A stretch of DNA of 64,000 nucleotides, from assembly GCA_002483265.1 (NCBI GenBank), contig DLHO01000009.1, forward strand, positions 252,728 to 316,727. Reading direction: 5' to 3'. Position numbers and translations under genes: made by a program. The DNA comes from Flavobacteriales bacterium UBA7666. Its GTDB lineage: Bacteria; Bacteroidota; Bacteroidia; Flavobacteriales_D; Crocinitomicaceae. The number at the start of each line of letters is the position of its first letter. The first letter of the stretch is position 1. Below, one piece after another: positions 1 through 9,583 of this stretch. The notes under the pieces are model-generated. The model made no database searches and was not told where the DNA came from. It was given only the letters and a program-made list of their open reading frames with translations.

Positions 1-51
1 TCTAGTGGATATGTTGCCGGGAAGAGGATTTCTAAACAAATGATTAATTAG
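1..51 (+). CDS. Possible 3' end of a truncated gene
   Basis: Frame 1 is open from the window edge and ends at TAG (49-51), reading SSGYVAGKRISKQMIN. A short basic tail ending in Lys-Gln-Met-Ile-Asn would suit the last strand of a T9SS sorting domain, but 16 residues are too few to identify a family. An AT-rich hairpin follows ten bases later and could end its transcript. Low confidence. Confidence 0.3.
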   Translation, partial: SSGYVAGKRISKQMIN

Positions 52-60
52 CAATGACTT

Positions 61-106
61 AATTATCAAGAAAATCGAATTTCCAAATTTTATTTTCTTG
101 ATAATT
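61..106. terminator. AT-rich perfect hairpin, possible bidirectional terminator
   Basis: Positions 61-75 and 92-106 are perfect reverse complements over 15 bp, with a 16-base loop. The hairpin lies between the stop of the leftmost plus-strand frame (51) and the stop of the minus-strand SPOR-like gene (127), so it could end transcripts from both sides. It also resembles the AATTATGA-type intergenic palindromes seen elsewhere in the window. Confidence 0.5.
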
Positions 107-126
107 GATATTTAATCCATTGATAA

Positions 127-519
127 TTACTGATCTATCCGCGGCAAATTAATTTTCTCTTTTACCACAAATCCGGTTGGAAATTGTTGAACCGTTGCTG
201 CTTTTACTCTCTCCGCTTCGAGCTGTGTTCTGAAGTCGCCCACTTTTAAGAAATAATGTGGAGCAATAAATTCTACATACGTATCTACTTTTGGAAACAT
301 GGATGCAAATTTCGAACGACTTTCGTCAATAAACGATTTGTTTGTGTCGAATGCTAATTGCAAACGGTATCCAGTGATTTCCTGAGTAGTTGCAGGAGCA
401 ATAATCTGACCTTGAGTACGCACCAATTCATCAATTCTACTGTCTTTTACAATAGTTACCTGCGCATTTCCGAGGTAAGAAATGACCGATAGGGCTGTTA
501 TCAAAATCACTTTTTTCAT
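127..519 (-). CDS. Small exported SPOR-domain-like protein
   Basis: A 130-residue protein starting MKKVILITALSV, with a signal peptide ending near the alanine/glutamine of GNAQ. The rest has the layout of a SPOR domain: 'YRLQLAFDTNKS' (strand one), 'SKFASMFPKV' (helix), 'YFLKVGDFRTQLEAE' (the usual x-V-G-x-F/Y-x-T-x-x-E-A segment) and a basic C-terminus. SPOR domains bind denuded peptidoglycan glycan strands, so a periplasmic or cell-envelope role is likely. A longer frame begins at 570, but the start at 519 is preferred because it gives a clean signal peptide and a good -7 box (535-542) lies just upstream, inside the longer frame. Precise function unknown. Confidence 0.75.
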   Translation of the reverse strand: MKKVILITALSVISYLGNAQVTIVKDSRIDELVRTQGQIIAPATTQEITGYRLQLAFDTNKSFIDESRSKFASMFPKVDTYVEFIAPHYFLKVGDFRTQLEAERVKAATVQQFPTGFVVKEKINLPRIDQ

Positions 520-534
520 ACAAATCACTTTTGG

Positions 535-542
535 CAAAGTTA
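535..542 (-). promoter_or_regulatory. Bacteroidota -7 promoter box (TAACTTTG)
   Basis: Read on the minus strand this is TAACTTTG, a full match to the TAnnTTTG -7 consensus of the Bacteroidota primary sigma factor. It sits 16 bases upstream of the ATG at 519, giving a short leader. No clear -33 TTG was found at the usual 19-base spacing. Confidence 0.5.
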
Positions 543-558
543 AAGGAATTTTTGCATG

Positions 559-589
559 TGTTGAATTCAATCTGAATTTGTTGAATTCA
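559..589. repeat. Two direct copies of TGTTGAATTCA
   Basis: An identical 11-base motif lies at 559-569 and 579-589, exactly 20 bases apart (about two helical turns), each containing the palindrome TGAATTCA. They lie upstream of the minus-strand promoter and could be a regulator site; no regulator is identifiable from sequence alone. Confidence 0.35.
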
Positions 590-764
590 TTGAAAAAAAT
601 CGTGCCAAGAAACGGATCTTAAAGCACCGAAAATGGATGTAAGTTGTAGCAAATTAGGGTATTGTTAAGAAATGTGAAAGAATAAAGTTATTTAGAATCA
701 TTTTAAATTAAAAAAACGGGTGCAGAAATTGTCATAAAACTGTCACAGAAACCCCTTATTCTTC

Positions 765-772
765 TAAATTTG
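765..772 (+). promoter_or_regulatory. -7 box (TAAATTTG) before the respiratory operon
   Basis: TAAATTTG matches TAnnTTTG exactly and is the best promoter candidate in the 271-base gap before actA. The -33 element is degenerate (CTG at 740-742). This would leave a leader of about 60 bases before the ATG at 842. Nothing else recognisable lies in 590-841. Confidence 0.5.
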
Positions 773-841
773 CCATCGTTAATTGCCGTGTTAGCATGGT
801 ATTGACAACGAATTGTAGAAACAAAAATATCTAATAATCAG

Positions 842-2179
842 ATGTTTAGAAGTATAAAACAATGGTGTATCGGTGCGCTTTCAACAGTATTTGTTGTTGG
901 TGCATTTGATAGTTTAGCTCAAGCTCCAGATGGTGGAGCCTTGTTCAAGGCGAAGTGTGCTACATGTCACGCCCCTCACAAAGATGGTACTGGTCCTAAG
1001 CTTTTCGGAGTCCGTAAGAAATGGGCTGATGGTGGAGCGAAAGAAGGTTCCATTTACCAGTGGGTAGCTAACTGGAATGCTGCTGCTGCTGCTGATCCGT
1101 ATGCGAAACAAGTTTCGGGTGTGAAGTCAACAGCAATGAACACATTCCCGGATTTGGCTGGAAAAACAGAAGAGATCAATGCAATCTTCGATTGGGTAGA
1201 TGAGCAACCGGATCCGGCTGCTGCCACATCTGTTGATGTGGCAGGTGGTGCTACTGCTACCGGTGAAGTAGAAGAAGAGAGTCTTTCATGGGTTTGGATC
1301 CTGATGGGTGTTGTTTTCATCGTAATCATTATGGCTGTTGGTGGAGTTCGCCGTCAGTTGAGAAATGCAGCGAAAGAAAGCGATGGTCAATCAATAGACG
1401 ATGAGTTATCATTCGGTCAGGAGTTTAAAGCATGGGCTTGGAAATACAAGCGTTATGTTGGTCTTGGAGGATTGGTGATTACATTCTCATTAATCGTTTC
1501 TTTATTCCTTTCACTTTACTCGATCGGTATATTGGAAGATTATCAACCGTCTCAACCAATCGAATTCCCGCATGACATTCATGCTGGTAAAAACGGAATT
1601 GATTGTAAGTATTGTCACAATTCAGCTGATAACGGTAAAACTGCGGGTATTCCAACAGTGAACGTTTGTATGAACTGTCACAAGCAGATCAACGGAAATA
1701 CTCCTGAGCAACAAGAGAAGATCTCTAAGATTTATGCTGCAGCAGGTTGGGATCCAACTGCTCAGAAATACTCTGGGAAAACAAAAGAGATTATCTGGAA
1801 TAAAGTTCACGTTTTGCCTGATCACGTTTATTTCAACCACCAACAACACGTAGTTGCAGGTCAGGTAGATTGTAAGCAATGTCACGGTGATATGACAAAA
1901 ATGAACGAGACTGCAAAAGTTCAGCCTGTTTCTGAATTGAACAAGGTTGAAGGCAATGTTCCGTTGACGAAAGCAACATTGACAATGGGATGGTGTATCG
2001 AATGTCACGCTGAGAAAGAAATCTCTTCAGGGTCATTGGATTCAAAAGGAAGCAACTATTACAATGAAATACATAACCGTTTGTTAAAAGACAGAAAATT
2101 GTACAATAAGTACTTAGAAGACAAAAAAGTAACGGTTAAAGAATTAGGTGGTTGGGAATGTGCTAAATGTCACTATTAA
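842..2179 (+). CDS. actA: Alternative complex III subunit A, hexahaem cytochrome c
   Basis: Electron-exit subunit of the quinol:cytochrome c/oxidase oxidoreductase (ACIII). A signal peptide (residues 1-27) is followed by a class I monohaem cytochrome c domain with CATCH at 39-43 and a probable Met ligand in 'STAMNTFPD'. Two membrane segments lie at about 149-168 and 206-227. A multihaem domain then carries CKYCH (255), CMNCH (276), CKQCH (344), CIECH (385) and CAKCH (440). That makes six c-type haem sites in all: the core pentahaem ActA plus a fused N-terminal monohaem domain, an arrangement I recall for flavobacterial ActA. First gene of the actABCDEF-coxBA operon, followed after 27 bases by actB. 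Family assignment is firm; the fusion is read directly from the motifs. Confidence 0.93.
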   Translation: MFRSIKQWCIGALSTVFVVGAFDSLAQAPDGGALFKAKCATCHAPHKDGTGPKLFGVRKKWADGGAKEGSIYQWVANWNAAAAADPYAKQVSGVKSTAMNTFPDLAGKTEEINAIFDWVDEQPDPAAATSVDVAGGATATGEVEEESLSWVWILMGVVFIVIIMAVGGVRRQLRNAAKESDGQSIDDELSFGQEFKAWAWKYKRYVGLGGLVITFSLIVSLFLSLYSIGILEDYQPSQPIEFPHDIHAGKNGIDCKYCHNSADNGKTAGIPTVNVCMNCHKQINGNTPEQQEKISKIYAAAGWDPTAQKYSGKTKEIIWNKVHVLPDHVYFNHQQHVVAGQVDCKQCHGDMTKMNETAKVQPVSELNKVEGNVPLTKATLTMGWCIECHAEKEISSGSLDSKGSNYYNEIHNRLLKDRKLYNKYLEDKKVTVKELGGWECAKCHY

Positions 2180-2206
2180 TCAATCTAGAACAGTAGAACA
2201 AAGATT

Positions 2207-5200
2207 ATGGCTATGTCAAAAAAATATTGGAAAGGTCTTGATGAATTGCATGAAACACCAGCATTCGTTGAGTCAAGAGATCGTGAGTTTTCACCGTCTG
2301 TTTCTGTTGACGAATTCTTAGGTGATGATCAACTTGCTGAAACATCTACGGCACGTCGTGACTTCTTGAAATTCTTAGGATTTAGTGTTGCAGCTGCTAC
2401 AGTTGCTGCATGTGAGGCTCCGGTTACAAAAGCTATTCCTTACGTTGTTAAACCAGAAAACGTAACACCTGGTGTTGCGACTTGGTATGCTTCCACTTAT
2501 TACGATGGAAATGCATATGCAAGTATTGTTGTTAAAACACGTGAAGGTCGACCTATTTATATTAAAGGAAACCGTGATTTCGGATTTACGCAGGGGGCAT
2601 TAACTCCTCAGATCGTGTCATCCGTTCTTTCTCTTTATGATAGCGCTCGTTTGAAAACGGCACAATCAAAAGGTGGAAAAGATGTTTCTTGGGATAAATT
2701 AGACGGAGCTGTGAAAGCAGAGCTTGCTAATATCAAGAAATCAAACGGTAAAGTTGCATTCGTTGCAAATTCAGTTATTTCTCCTTCTTTACAAGGTGCA
2801 ATTGTAGATTTGTCTACAAGTATCTATGGTGAAGTGAAAGATGCAAACGGAATGGCAACAGTTCACCCGAACTTTAACTTTATCCAATACGATGCGATTT
2901 CTTACGCAGGAATGCGTGAAGCAAATATGGATTCATTCGGAATGCGTGCTATTCCTGATTATAATTTATTAGAAGCTAAAACAATTGTAAGTATTGGTGC
3001 AGACTTCTTAAGTACTTGGTTGCTTGGAAATGCATTCTCTGCTGATTATGGAAAACGCCGTAATCCGGATGGAGAATGGATGAGCAAACATTTCCAGTTT
3101 GAGTCTATCATGTCAATCACTGGTTCAAACGCGGATTACCGTGGAATGATCAAGCCAAGTGAGCAAGCAAACGTATTATCTTACATTCTTGGAGCATTCG
3201 GAGTAAACTCAGGAGTTTCTTCTAAGTTACCGAAAGAAGCAGAAGCTGTTGCTGCAAAAGCAGTGAAAGCATTGAAAGCTTCCAAAGGAATGTCAGTGGT
3301 TGTTTCCGGTTCTAATAACAAAGCGATTCAGGTTCTTACGAACAAATTGAACAGCGTATTAGGAGCTTACGGAAAAACAATCCGTTTCGACAAGCAATTG
3401 CAAATGTTCCAATCCGAAGATGCGAAAATGCAGAAATTAGTTTCTGAAGTGATCGCAGGAAAAGGACCGGATGCAGTATTCTTCTTAGGAGCGAATCCCG
3501 TTTACAATTTACCAAACGGTAAAGAGTTTGCAGCAGCTCTTGATAAAGTGAAAATCAGTGTTTCCTTATCCGGTTACGGAGATGAGACAGCTACAAAATG
3601 TACATACATTGCTCCTGATCACCATGCCCTAGAGTCATGGATGGATTACAATCCAAAAGCAGGACATTATTCGATTGCACAACCAACTATCCGCCCGTTA
3701 TTCGATACAGCTTCTTCTATTGAGTCTTTATTGGTTTGGGCAGGAAAGAAAAACCGTGGAGGAAAAGATTCACGCGTAGCATACGAATACATTCAAAATA
3801 ATTGGGAGATCTACGGATTCCCTTACCAAACAAAATACGCAGATTTCAATACGTATTGGGAAATGGCTATCCACAATAGCTGTAACGAAGACATGGTAAT
3901 GCCTCCAATGGTACTTCCTGCTTTCAATGATACAGCAATGAGTGGTCTTTCCGGGAAATTGCCAAAAGCAGGTTCTTTGGAAGTAGTATTGTACCAAAAA
4001 GCTGGTATTGGAAATGGTGATATGGCTGGTAACCCTTGGTTGCAAGAAATGCCGGATCCAATTTCAAAAGTGACTTGGGATAACTACATTACCATGTCTC
4101 CTGAGACAATGAAGAAAGATGGTTATGCAACTACCTTTGATCAGGAAAACGGATTGACTTTAGCAACTGTAAAAGTTGGTGGAGAATCAATCACACTTCC
4201 TGTTTATCCATCACCGGGACAAGCAGCTGGTACTATCGGTATCGCACTTGGTTACGGACGTGGAGAAGGAAATGAAGAAATTGGTAACGCAGCATTCGTA
4301 ACAAAACAATACGGAGGTTTCGAAACAGATGATAAAGGTAATCGCGTAACAGTTGGTAAAAATGCATTCCGTTTCCTTAATTGGGAAAATGGAACATACC
4401 AAAACAACGTTACGGGTTCTTTGACGAAAGATGGTGGCATGTATTTAATTGCAGCTACACAAATTCATCATACAGTAATGTCACGTAACTCTATCGTTAG
4501 AGAAACGACATTAGACATTTACGAAAATGAAGAGCCTGGAGCTTACAACCACAAGCATGTATTGCATCAGGATGGAAAAGAAGTTCCAATCTCAGAATTC
4601 GATTTATGGGATGCACATCCGGTAGAAAATATCGGTCACCGTTGGGGAATGACAATCGACTTGAACCAATGTTTTGGTTGTGGTGTTTGTATCGTTGCTT
4701 GTCAGGCTGAAAACAACATTCCTGTAGTTGGTAAAGATGAAGTTCGCAGAGGTCGTGAAATGCACTGGTTACGTATCGACCGTTACTTTGCATCAAGTGA
4801 AGAAGCTGCTATTGGTACACGTAAGGATCCTGTTTTAGGACATTTGGATTACACTGAATCTGAAATCCCTACTGTAAATCCTTCTGTAGTTCACATGCCG
4901 ATGCTGTGTCAGCAATGTAACCACGCTCCGTGTGAAACGGTTTGTCCGGTTGCTGCAACAACACACTCCAATGAAGGATTAAATCAAATGGCTTATAACC
5001 GTTGTATCGGTACACGTTACTGTGCTAACAACTGTCCTTATAAGGTTCGTCGTTTCAACTGGTTTAACTACCCATCTTACAAGAAATTTACTGAGATCAA
5101 TCCTGCTCAAGATGATATAGGGCGTATGGTATTGAATCCGGATGTTACAGTTCGTACTCGTGGTGTAATGGAGAAATGTTCATTCTGTGTTCAGAAAATC

Positions 5201-5521
5201 CAATCGGCTAAATTGGATGCGAAAGTTCAAAACACAGTCGTTCAAGATGGAGCAGTTCAAACTGCTTGTTCTGAGGCTTGTCCTGCCGGAGCAATTGTAT
5301 TCGGTGATTGGAATGACGTAAACTCTCAAATCCGCAAGGTTTCAGCTGATAAGCGTTCTTACCAAGCTCTGGAAGAAGTAGGTGTTAAGCCAAATATTTG
5401 GTATCAAGTGAAAATTCGTAACAACGAAAACGCTGATTTAGATAAGTTGGTAGCAGAAGCAAATCATGGTAGCCACCATGAGGGGCATGCTGAGAAACAT
5501 GAAAGTAAGTCAAATCATTAA
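2207..5521 (+). CDS. actB: Alternative complex III subunit B, iron-sulfur/molybdopterin-oxidoreductase-like
   Basis: A large (1104 aa) subunit that relays electrons from quinol to ActA. The N-terminus has a Tat-type twin arginine (TARRDFLKFLGF) and a hydrophobic run ending AAC-EAP that resembles a lipobox, so it may be exported folded and then lipid-anchored. Residues ~50-810 resemble the molybdopterin oxidoreductase fold; in this family that half carries no Mo cofactor. The C-terminal half has ferredoxin-type clusters: CFGCGVCIVACQ (~822), CQQCNHAPCETVCP (~900), CIGTRYCANNCP (~935), CSFC (~990) and CSEACPAGAI (~1021). ACIII is known to hold one 3Fe-4S and three 4Fe-4S clusters. The histidine-rich tail is low complexity. 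Twenty bases separate it from actC. Confidence 0.93.
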   Translation: MAMSKKYWKGLDELHETPAFVESRDREFSPSVSVDEFLGDDQLAETSTARRDFLKFLGFSVAAATVAACEAPVTKAIPYVVKPENVTPGVATWYASTYYDGNAYASIVVKTREGRPIYIKGNRDFGFTQGALTPQIVSSVLSLYDSARLKTAQSKGGKDVSWDKLDGAVKAELANIKKSNGKVAFVANSVISPSLQGAIVDLSTSIYGEVKDANGMATVHPNFNFIQYDAISYAGMREANMDSFGMRAIPDYNLLEAKTIVSIGADFLSTWLLGNAFSADYGKRRNPDGEWMSKHFQFESIMSITGSNADYRGMIKPSEQANVLSYILGAFGVNSGVSSKLPKEAEAVAAKAVKALKASKGMSVVVSGSNNKAIQVLTNKLNSVLGAYGKTIRFDKQLQMFQSEDAKMQKLVSEVIAGKGPDAVFFLGANPVYNLPNGKEFAAALDKVKISVSLSGYGDETATKCTYIAPDHHALESWMDYNPKAGHYSIAQPTIRPLFDTASSIESLLVWAGKKNRGGKDSRVAYEYIQNNWEIYGFPYQTKYADFNTYWEMAIHNSCNEDMVMPPMVLPAFNDTAMSGLSGKLPKAGSLEVVLYQKAGIGNGDMAGNPWLQEMPDPISKVTWDNYITMSPETMKKDGYATTFDQENGLTLATVKVGGESITLPVYPSPGQAAGTIGIALGYGRGEGNEEIGNAAFVTKQYGGFETDDKGNRVTVGKNAFRFLNWENGTYQNNVTGSLTKDGGMYLIAATQIHHTVMSRNSIVRETTLDIYENEEPGAYNHKHVLHQDGKEVPISEFDLWDAHPVENIGHRWGMTIDLNQCFGCGVCIVACQAENNIPVVGKDEVRRGREMHWLRIDRYFASSEEAAIGTRKDPVLGHLDYTESEIPTVNPSVVHMPMLCQQCNHAPCETVCPVAATTHSNEGLNQMAYNRCIGTRYCANNCPYKVRRFNWFNYPSYKKFTEINPAQDDIGRMVLNPDVTVRTRGVMEKCSFCVQKIQSAKLDAKVQNTVVQDGAVQTACSEACPAGAIVFGDWNDVNSQIRKVSADKRSYQALEEVGVKPNIWYQVKIRNNENADLDKLVAEANHGSHHEGHAEKHESKSNH

Positions 5522-5541
5522 TTGCTTAAAATTAAAGTCTA

Positions 5542-6987
5542 ATGCATAAGGAAGCTGCAATTCGTGAACCCCTCATATTAGGTCACAAAACGTATCATCA
5601 GATTACTGAGGATGTATGTAAGCCAATTGAGGATAAAGCACCGCGCATGTGGTACATTTTATTCGGTATCGCTTTAGTTATCGGATTATACGGAGTAGGA
5701 TGTATCTTTTACTTGTTAGGAACAGGTATCGGAGTTTGGGGATTAAATAAAACTGTTGGATGGGCTTGGGATATTACCAATTTCGTTTGGTGGGTAGGTA
5801 TCGGTCACGCCGGAACCTTGATCTCAGCCGTATTATTATTGTTCCGTCAAAAATGGAGAATGGCGATTAACCGTTCTGCTGAGGCGATGACAATCTTCGC
5901 GGTATTCATGGCAGGTTTGTTCCCGTTAATTCACATGGGTCGTTTATGGGTAGGTTACTGGACTCTTCCATTACCAAACCACTTCGGATCACTTTGGGTT
6001 AACTTCAACTCACCATTGTTATGGGACGTATTTGCGATTTCAACTTATCTTTCCGTATCATTAGTATTCTGGTACATTGGTTTGATTCCTGATTTCGCTA
6101 CTATCCGTGATAGAGTAAAGAAACCAATTCCAAAGAAGATGTACTCTATTCTTTCTTTCGGATGGTCAGGACGTGCTAAGCACTGGAATCGTTTCGAATT
6201 AGTTTCCCTAGTACTTGCAGGTGTTGCTACACCGTTAGTATTCTCGGTTCACTCGATTGTATCCTTTGACTTTGCTACATCGGTTATTCCAGGATGGCAT
6301 ACAACAATCTTCCCTCCGTATTTCGTAGCGGGAGCTGTATTCTCCGGATTTGCCATGGTACAAACACTCTTGTTGGTGATGCGTAAGGCGATGAAATTGG
6401 AAGCTTACATTCACACACGACACGTAGAATACATGAACATTGTAATCATGGTTACGGGTTCGATCGTTGGTACTGCATATATTACCGAGTTATTTATTTC
6501 TTGGTATTCAGGTGTGGAATATGAAGCATATGCATTCTTCAACAGAGCAACAGGACCATATTGGTGGGCTTATTGGTCAATGATGACTTGTAACGTTGTT
6601 TCACCTCAGTTGATGTGGTTCAAGAAATTGCGCAGAAGCTTATTGTTTACATTCATTATTTCAATTGTTGTAAACATCGGTATGTGGTTTGAGCGTTATG
6701 TAATTATCGTTACTTCCATTCACCGCGATTACTTACCATCTTCTTGGTCTATGCACTACCCAAGTCATATTGACTTAGGTGTCTATGTTGGAACGATTGG
6801 TTTGTTCTTCGTATTCTTCTTATTGTTTGCTCGTTTCTTCCCTGTATTGGCATTGAACGAATTGAAAACAATCTTGAAATCATCAGGTGAATCTTATAAG
6901 AACGATACCGCTCCGGTTCACCCTTATTTTGCAAAAAACGGTCATAGTCATGGACATGATGACCATGGTAATACTGATAATCATTAA
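5542..6987 (+). CDS. actC: Alternative complex III subunit C, NrfD-like quinol-binding membrane protein
   Basis: A 481-residue polytopic membrane protein of the NrfD/PsrC family with roughly ten transmembrane segments, including 'WAWDITNFVWWVGIGHAG', typical of the quinone pocket in this family. In ACIII, ActC with ActB forms the quinol-oxidising site and possibly a proton path. The tail is His/Asp-rich (HSHGHDDHG), like the tails of ActB and CoxA here. It lies between actB and actD with gaps of 20 and 9 bases, so it is almost certainly co-transcribed and perhaps translationally coupled. Confidence 0.93.
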   Translation: MHKEAAIREPLILGHKTYHQITEDVCKPIEDKAPRMWYILFGIALVIGLYGVGCIFYLLGTGIGVWGLNKTVGWAWDITNFVWWVGIGHAGTLISAVLLLFRQKWRMAINRSAEAMTIFAVFMAGLFPLIHMGRLWVGYWTLPLPNHFGSLWVNFNSPLLWDVFAISTYLSVSLVFWYIGLIPDFATIRDRVKKPIPKKMYSILSFGWSGRAKHWNRFELVSLVLAGVATPLVFSVHSIVSFDFATSVIPGWHTTIFPPYFVAGAVFSGFAMVQTLLLVMRKAMKLEAYIHTRHVEYMNIVIMVTGSIVGTAYITELFISWYSGVEYEAYAFFNRATGPYWWAYWSMMTCNVVSPQLMWFKKLRRSLLFTFIISIVVNIGMWFERYVIIVTSIHRDYLPSSWSMHYPSHIDLGVYVGTIGLFFVFFLLFARFFPVLALNELKTILKSSGESYKNDTAPVHPYFAKNGHSHGHDDHGNTDNH

Positions 6988-6996
6988 TAGAGAAAC

Positions 6997-7533
6997 ATGG
7001 CAGAGAAAGTAATTTATGCAATGTATGACGACGACGATGTGCTAAAAGATGGCGCAAAGAAGTTAGTCGCTAAGGGAGTTAAAGTCGCTGATGTGTTTTC
7101 TCCGTTCCCGATTCACGGAATTGATCCGATTATCGGAGTAAAGCAAACACGTCTGGGTATCATGGCATTCTTGTATGGTTTAACCGGATTGACATTGGCA
7201 ACTGTTGGAATGAATTATTTCATGATTCAGGATTGGCCAATGAATATTGGAGGAAAACCGAATGACAGTTATTTAGATAACGTTTTAGCATTCATTCCAA
7301 TTTCATTTGAGTTCACGGTTTTGTGTGCTGCTCACGGAATGGCGATCACTTATTTATTATTGAATAAGACTTTGCCCGGAATGCCAGCAACGAATCCGGA
7401 TCCTCGTACAACAGATGACAAATTCGTAATGGAATTGCGTTTGTCAGACAACGGTCAGTTTTCCGAAGGAGAATTGATGGCGATGTTGAATGAGACAGGG
7501 GTGATAGAAGTAGATCAAAAAGATATTCATTAA
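6997..7533 (+). CDS. actD: Alternative complex III subunit D (DUF3341)
   Basis: A 178-residue DUF3341 protein. The N-terminal ~60 residues are soluble (VIYAMYDDDDVLKDG), followed by 'PFPIHGIDPIIG', a typical DUF3341 segment. Two membrane helices follow (LGIMAFLYGLTGLTLATVG and a second around 'FEFTVLCAAHGMAITYLLL'), then an acidic soluble tail. In ACIII it is a structural subunit packing against ActF/ActC with no cofactor. Order and spacing in the operon support the call. Confidence 0.92.
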   Translation: MAEKVIYAMYDDDDVLKDGAKKLVAKGVKVADVFSPFPIHGIDPIIGVKQTRLGIMAFLYGLTGLTLATVGMNYFMIQDWPMNIGGKPNDSYLDNVLAFIPISFEFTVLCAAHGMAITYLLLNKTLPGMPATNPDPRTTDDKFVMELRLSDNGQFSEGELMAMLNETGVIEVDQKDIH

Positions 7534-7578
7534 TTAACTGTAGATCTTAAGTCTTACAGCGTTTAAAGACCAATACAG

Positions 7579-8322
7579 ATGAAAGTAAAATTCAAGGCAT
7601 TTGCACAGTTTTCATTAGTAGCGTTGCTAGCAGCAGCGTGTACTTCTGATCCTGATAGTGCAGGTTTAGAATACATGCCTGATATGTATCGTTCTCCTGC
7701 GATTGAACCATATGTTGATTATGGTGAAGTTCGCGGTCAGATCAATGATGAAATGAAAATGCGTCGTTCCGCAATGGTTCCACCGCGTTATGCAATTCCT
7801 TATTGGGGTACTGATTCGGCAACTGTTCATACCTTACTTCCATACCACCGTATGCCGGGTAGATTGTTTGCAGAATCGCATGGATTGTACCAATATGACC
7901 TTTCTTCTAATGAAGATGCGGATTATGAGTACAAAATGGCAGCAACTGATGTGAATCCTTTGAAGTTAACTTCTCAAGAAGTTTCGGATAAGTTATTCGC
8001 GGAAGGAAAAGCATTGTACCAAATAAACTGTAATCACTGTCATGGTGAAAAAGGTGATGGAGAAGGACCAATGGTTAAATCCGGAGCTTATACCGGTGCA
8101 GCTGTTTTGAGTGGTTTAGCAATTACTGAAGGACAAATGTTCTATTCCATTTACTACGGTAAAGGAATGATGGGAGCTCATGCATCTTTGTTGAATAAGA
8201 AAGAGATCTGGACTTTGGTGCACTATGTAAGAAAGTTCCAGGATGCTAAGTACGGTACATTTGATGCAAACGGAGCTCCGGCTTGGGGTGCTGGTGTACA
8301 AGTACCCGATTCAATAAAGTAA
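7579..8322 (+). CDS. actE: Alternative complex III subunit E, monohaem cytochrome c lipoprotein
   Basis: A 247-residue exported lipoprotein: its signal sequence ends in LLAAAC-TSD, a standard lipobox, so Cys21 should be acylated. 'YMPDMYRSPAIEPY' and 'PVDGTI-like' spacing before the haem domain are typical of ActE. The single haem-c site CNHCH lies at about residues 151-155, followed by 'GEKGDGEGPMV', and 'GKGMMGAHASLL' supplies the likely Met axial ligand. ActE can pass electrons on toward cytochrome oxidase. It sits between actD and actF. Confidence 0.92.
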   Translation: MKVKFKAFAQFSLVALLAAACTSDPDSAGLEYMPDMYRSPAIEPYVDYGEVRGQINDEMKMRRSAMVPPRYAIPYWGTDSATVHTLLPYHRMPGRLFAESHGLYQYDLSSNEDADYEYKMAATDVNPLKLTSQEVSDKLFAEGKALYQINCNHCHGEKGDGEGPMVKSGAYTGAAVLSGLAITEGQMFYSIYYGKGMMGAHASLLNKKEIWTLVHYVRKFQDAKYGTFDANGAPAWGAGVQVPDSIK

Positions 8323-8350
8323 TATTTACTAAGAAAGAAAACGAATAAAA

Positions 8351-9550
8351 ATGGAATTCAAAGTTTCATCAAAAGCAAAATCCCTTACGGTAATCCTAAT
8401 GTTGTTAGGAATTATCGGCATCTGTTTAGGTGTTTGGATCGAATTTAGTTGTCATGGAGGTGGGAACTTTACAAAACGTTTCTTAGGAAACTTATTAGTA
8501 GATAGCTTCTTCTTTTTCGCAATTGGTTTAGGAGCATTATACTTCCTGGCATTGCAATATGCAACGGAAACAGGATGGTATGCATCTGTTAAGCGCATTA
8601 TCGAAGGAGTAGCGGGTTATTTACCGTACGGAATCATTTTGATGTTAGTTACCTTATTAACACTTTCTCTAACGAAAGGTGGTGATGGAATTTACCATTG
8701 GATGGATACTGAGCATGTAAAACATGATCCTATCTTAGTAAAGAAATCGGCGTATTTGAACCAAGGTTTCTTCTGGATCAGAACATTGGTTTATATGGCG
8801 GTTTACTTCATCTTCTGGAGAGGTTTCAAAATGCGTTCATTGGAAGAGGATAGAGTTGGTGGATCAGCGATTCACTTCAAAAACTACAAAAAGGCAGCAT
8901 TGTTCTTAGTATTCTTTGCTGTATTCTCCTCAACTTCTGCTTGGGACTGGATCATGTCAATTGATGCACACTGGTTCTCAACATTGTTCGGATGGTACGT
9001 ATTCGCAGGAATGTGGTGTTCTACAATGGTTGTTTTGGTGACTTTGACATTGTATTTGAAAAAACAAGGATACTTAAGTAAAGTAAATGAAAACCATATT
9101 CACGATTTAGGGAAATGGACATTTGCAACTTCTTTCTTATGGTCATACTTGTGGTTCTCTCAATTCATGTTGATTTGGTATGCTAACATTCCTGAAGAGG
9201 TAACTTACCACTTAACACGTATTGAAGACTTCAAATTATTGTACTTCGGTATGTTCTTCATCAACTTTGCATTCCCGATGTTGTTGTTAATGTCTCGTGA
9301 CGCAAAAAGACACGCTGGTGTTTTAACTGCTGTCGGAGTAATCATTTTCGCAGGTCACTGGGTAGATGCATACTTGATGGTAATGGGAGGTTCAATGGGT
9401 AAATCAGCTTACATCGGAGCGTTGGAGATCGGAATGGCTTTATTGTTCTTAGGATTCTTCATTCGAATCATCTTAACGAACCTGACTAAAGCTCCATTAA
9501 TGCCGGTAAATCACCCATTCCTGGACGAAAGTATTCACCACGAAATTTAA
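8351..9550 (+). CDS. actF: Alternative complex III subunit F, NrfD-like membrane protein
   Basis: A 399-residue polytopic membrane protein, the second NrfD-type subunit of ACIII (quinol:cytochrome c oxidoreductase quinone-binding subunit 2), with about ten hydrophobic segments. 'FSSTSAWDWIMSIDAHWFS' and 'HDLGKWTFATSFLWSYLWFS' are characteristic of this subunit. It is thought to be a paralogue of ActC but not to form the main quinol site. It lies 28 bases after actE and 33 bases before coxB, which couples ACIII to the oxidase genes. Confidence 0.92.
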   Translation: MEFKVSSKAKSLTVILMLLGIIGICLGVWIEFSCHGGGNFTKRFLGNLLVDSFFFFAIGLGALYFLALQYATETGWYASVKRIIEGVAGYLPYGIILMLVTLLTLSLTKGGDGIYHWMDTEHVKHDPILVKKSAYLNQGFFWIRTLVYMAVYFIFWRGFKMRSLEEDRVGGSAIHFKNYKKAALFLVFFAVFSSTSAWDWIMSIDAHWFSTLFGWYVFAGMWCSTMVVLVTLTLYLKKQGYLSKVNENHIHDLGKWTFATSFLWSYLWFSQFMLIWYANIPEEVTYHLTRIEDFKLLYFGMFFINFAFPMLLLMSRDAKRHAGVLTAVGVIIFAGHWVDAYLMVMGGSMGKSAYIGALEIGMALLFLGFFIRIILTNLTKAPLMPVNHPFLDESIHHEI

Positions 9551-9583
9551 TAAGGCACTTGTTGTTACGATAAAATAAAAAAC

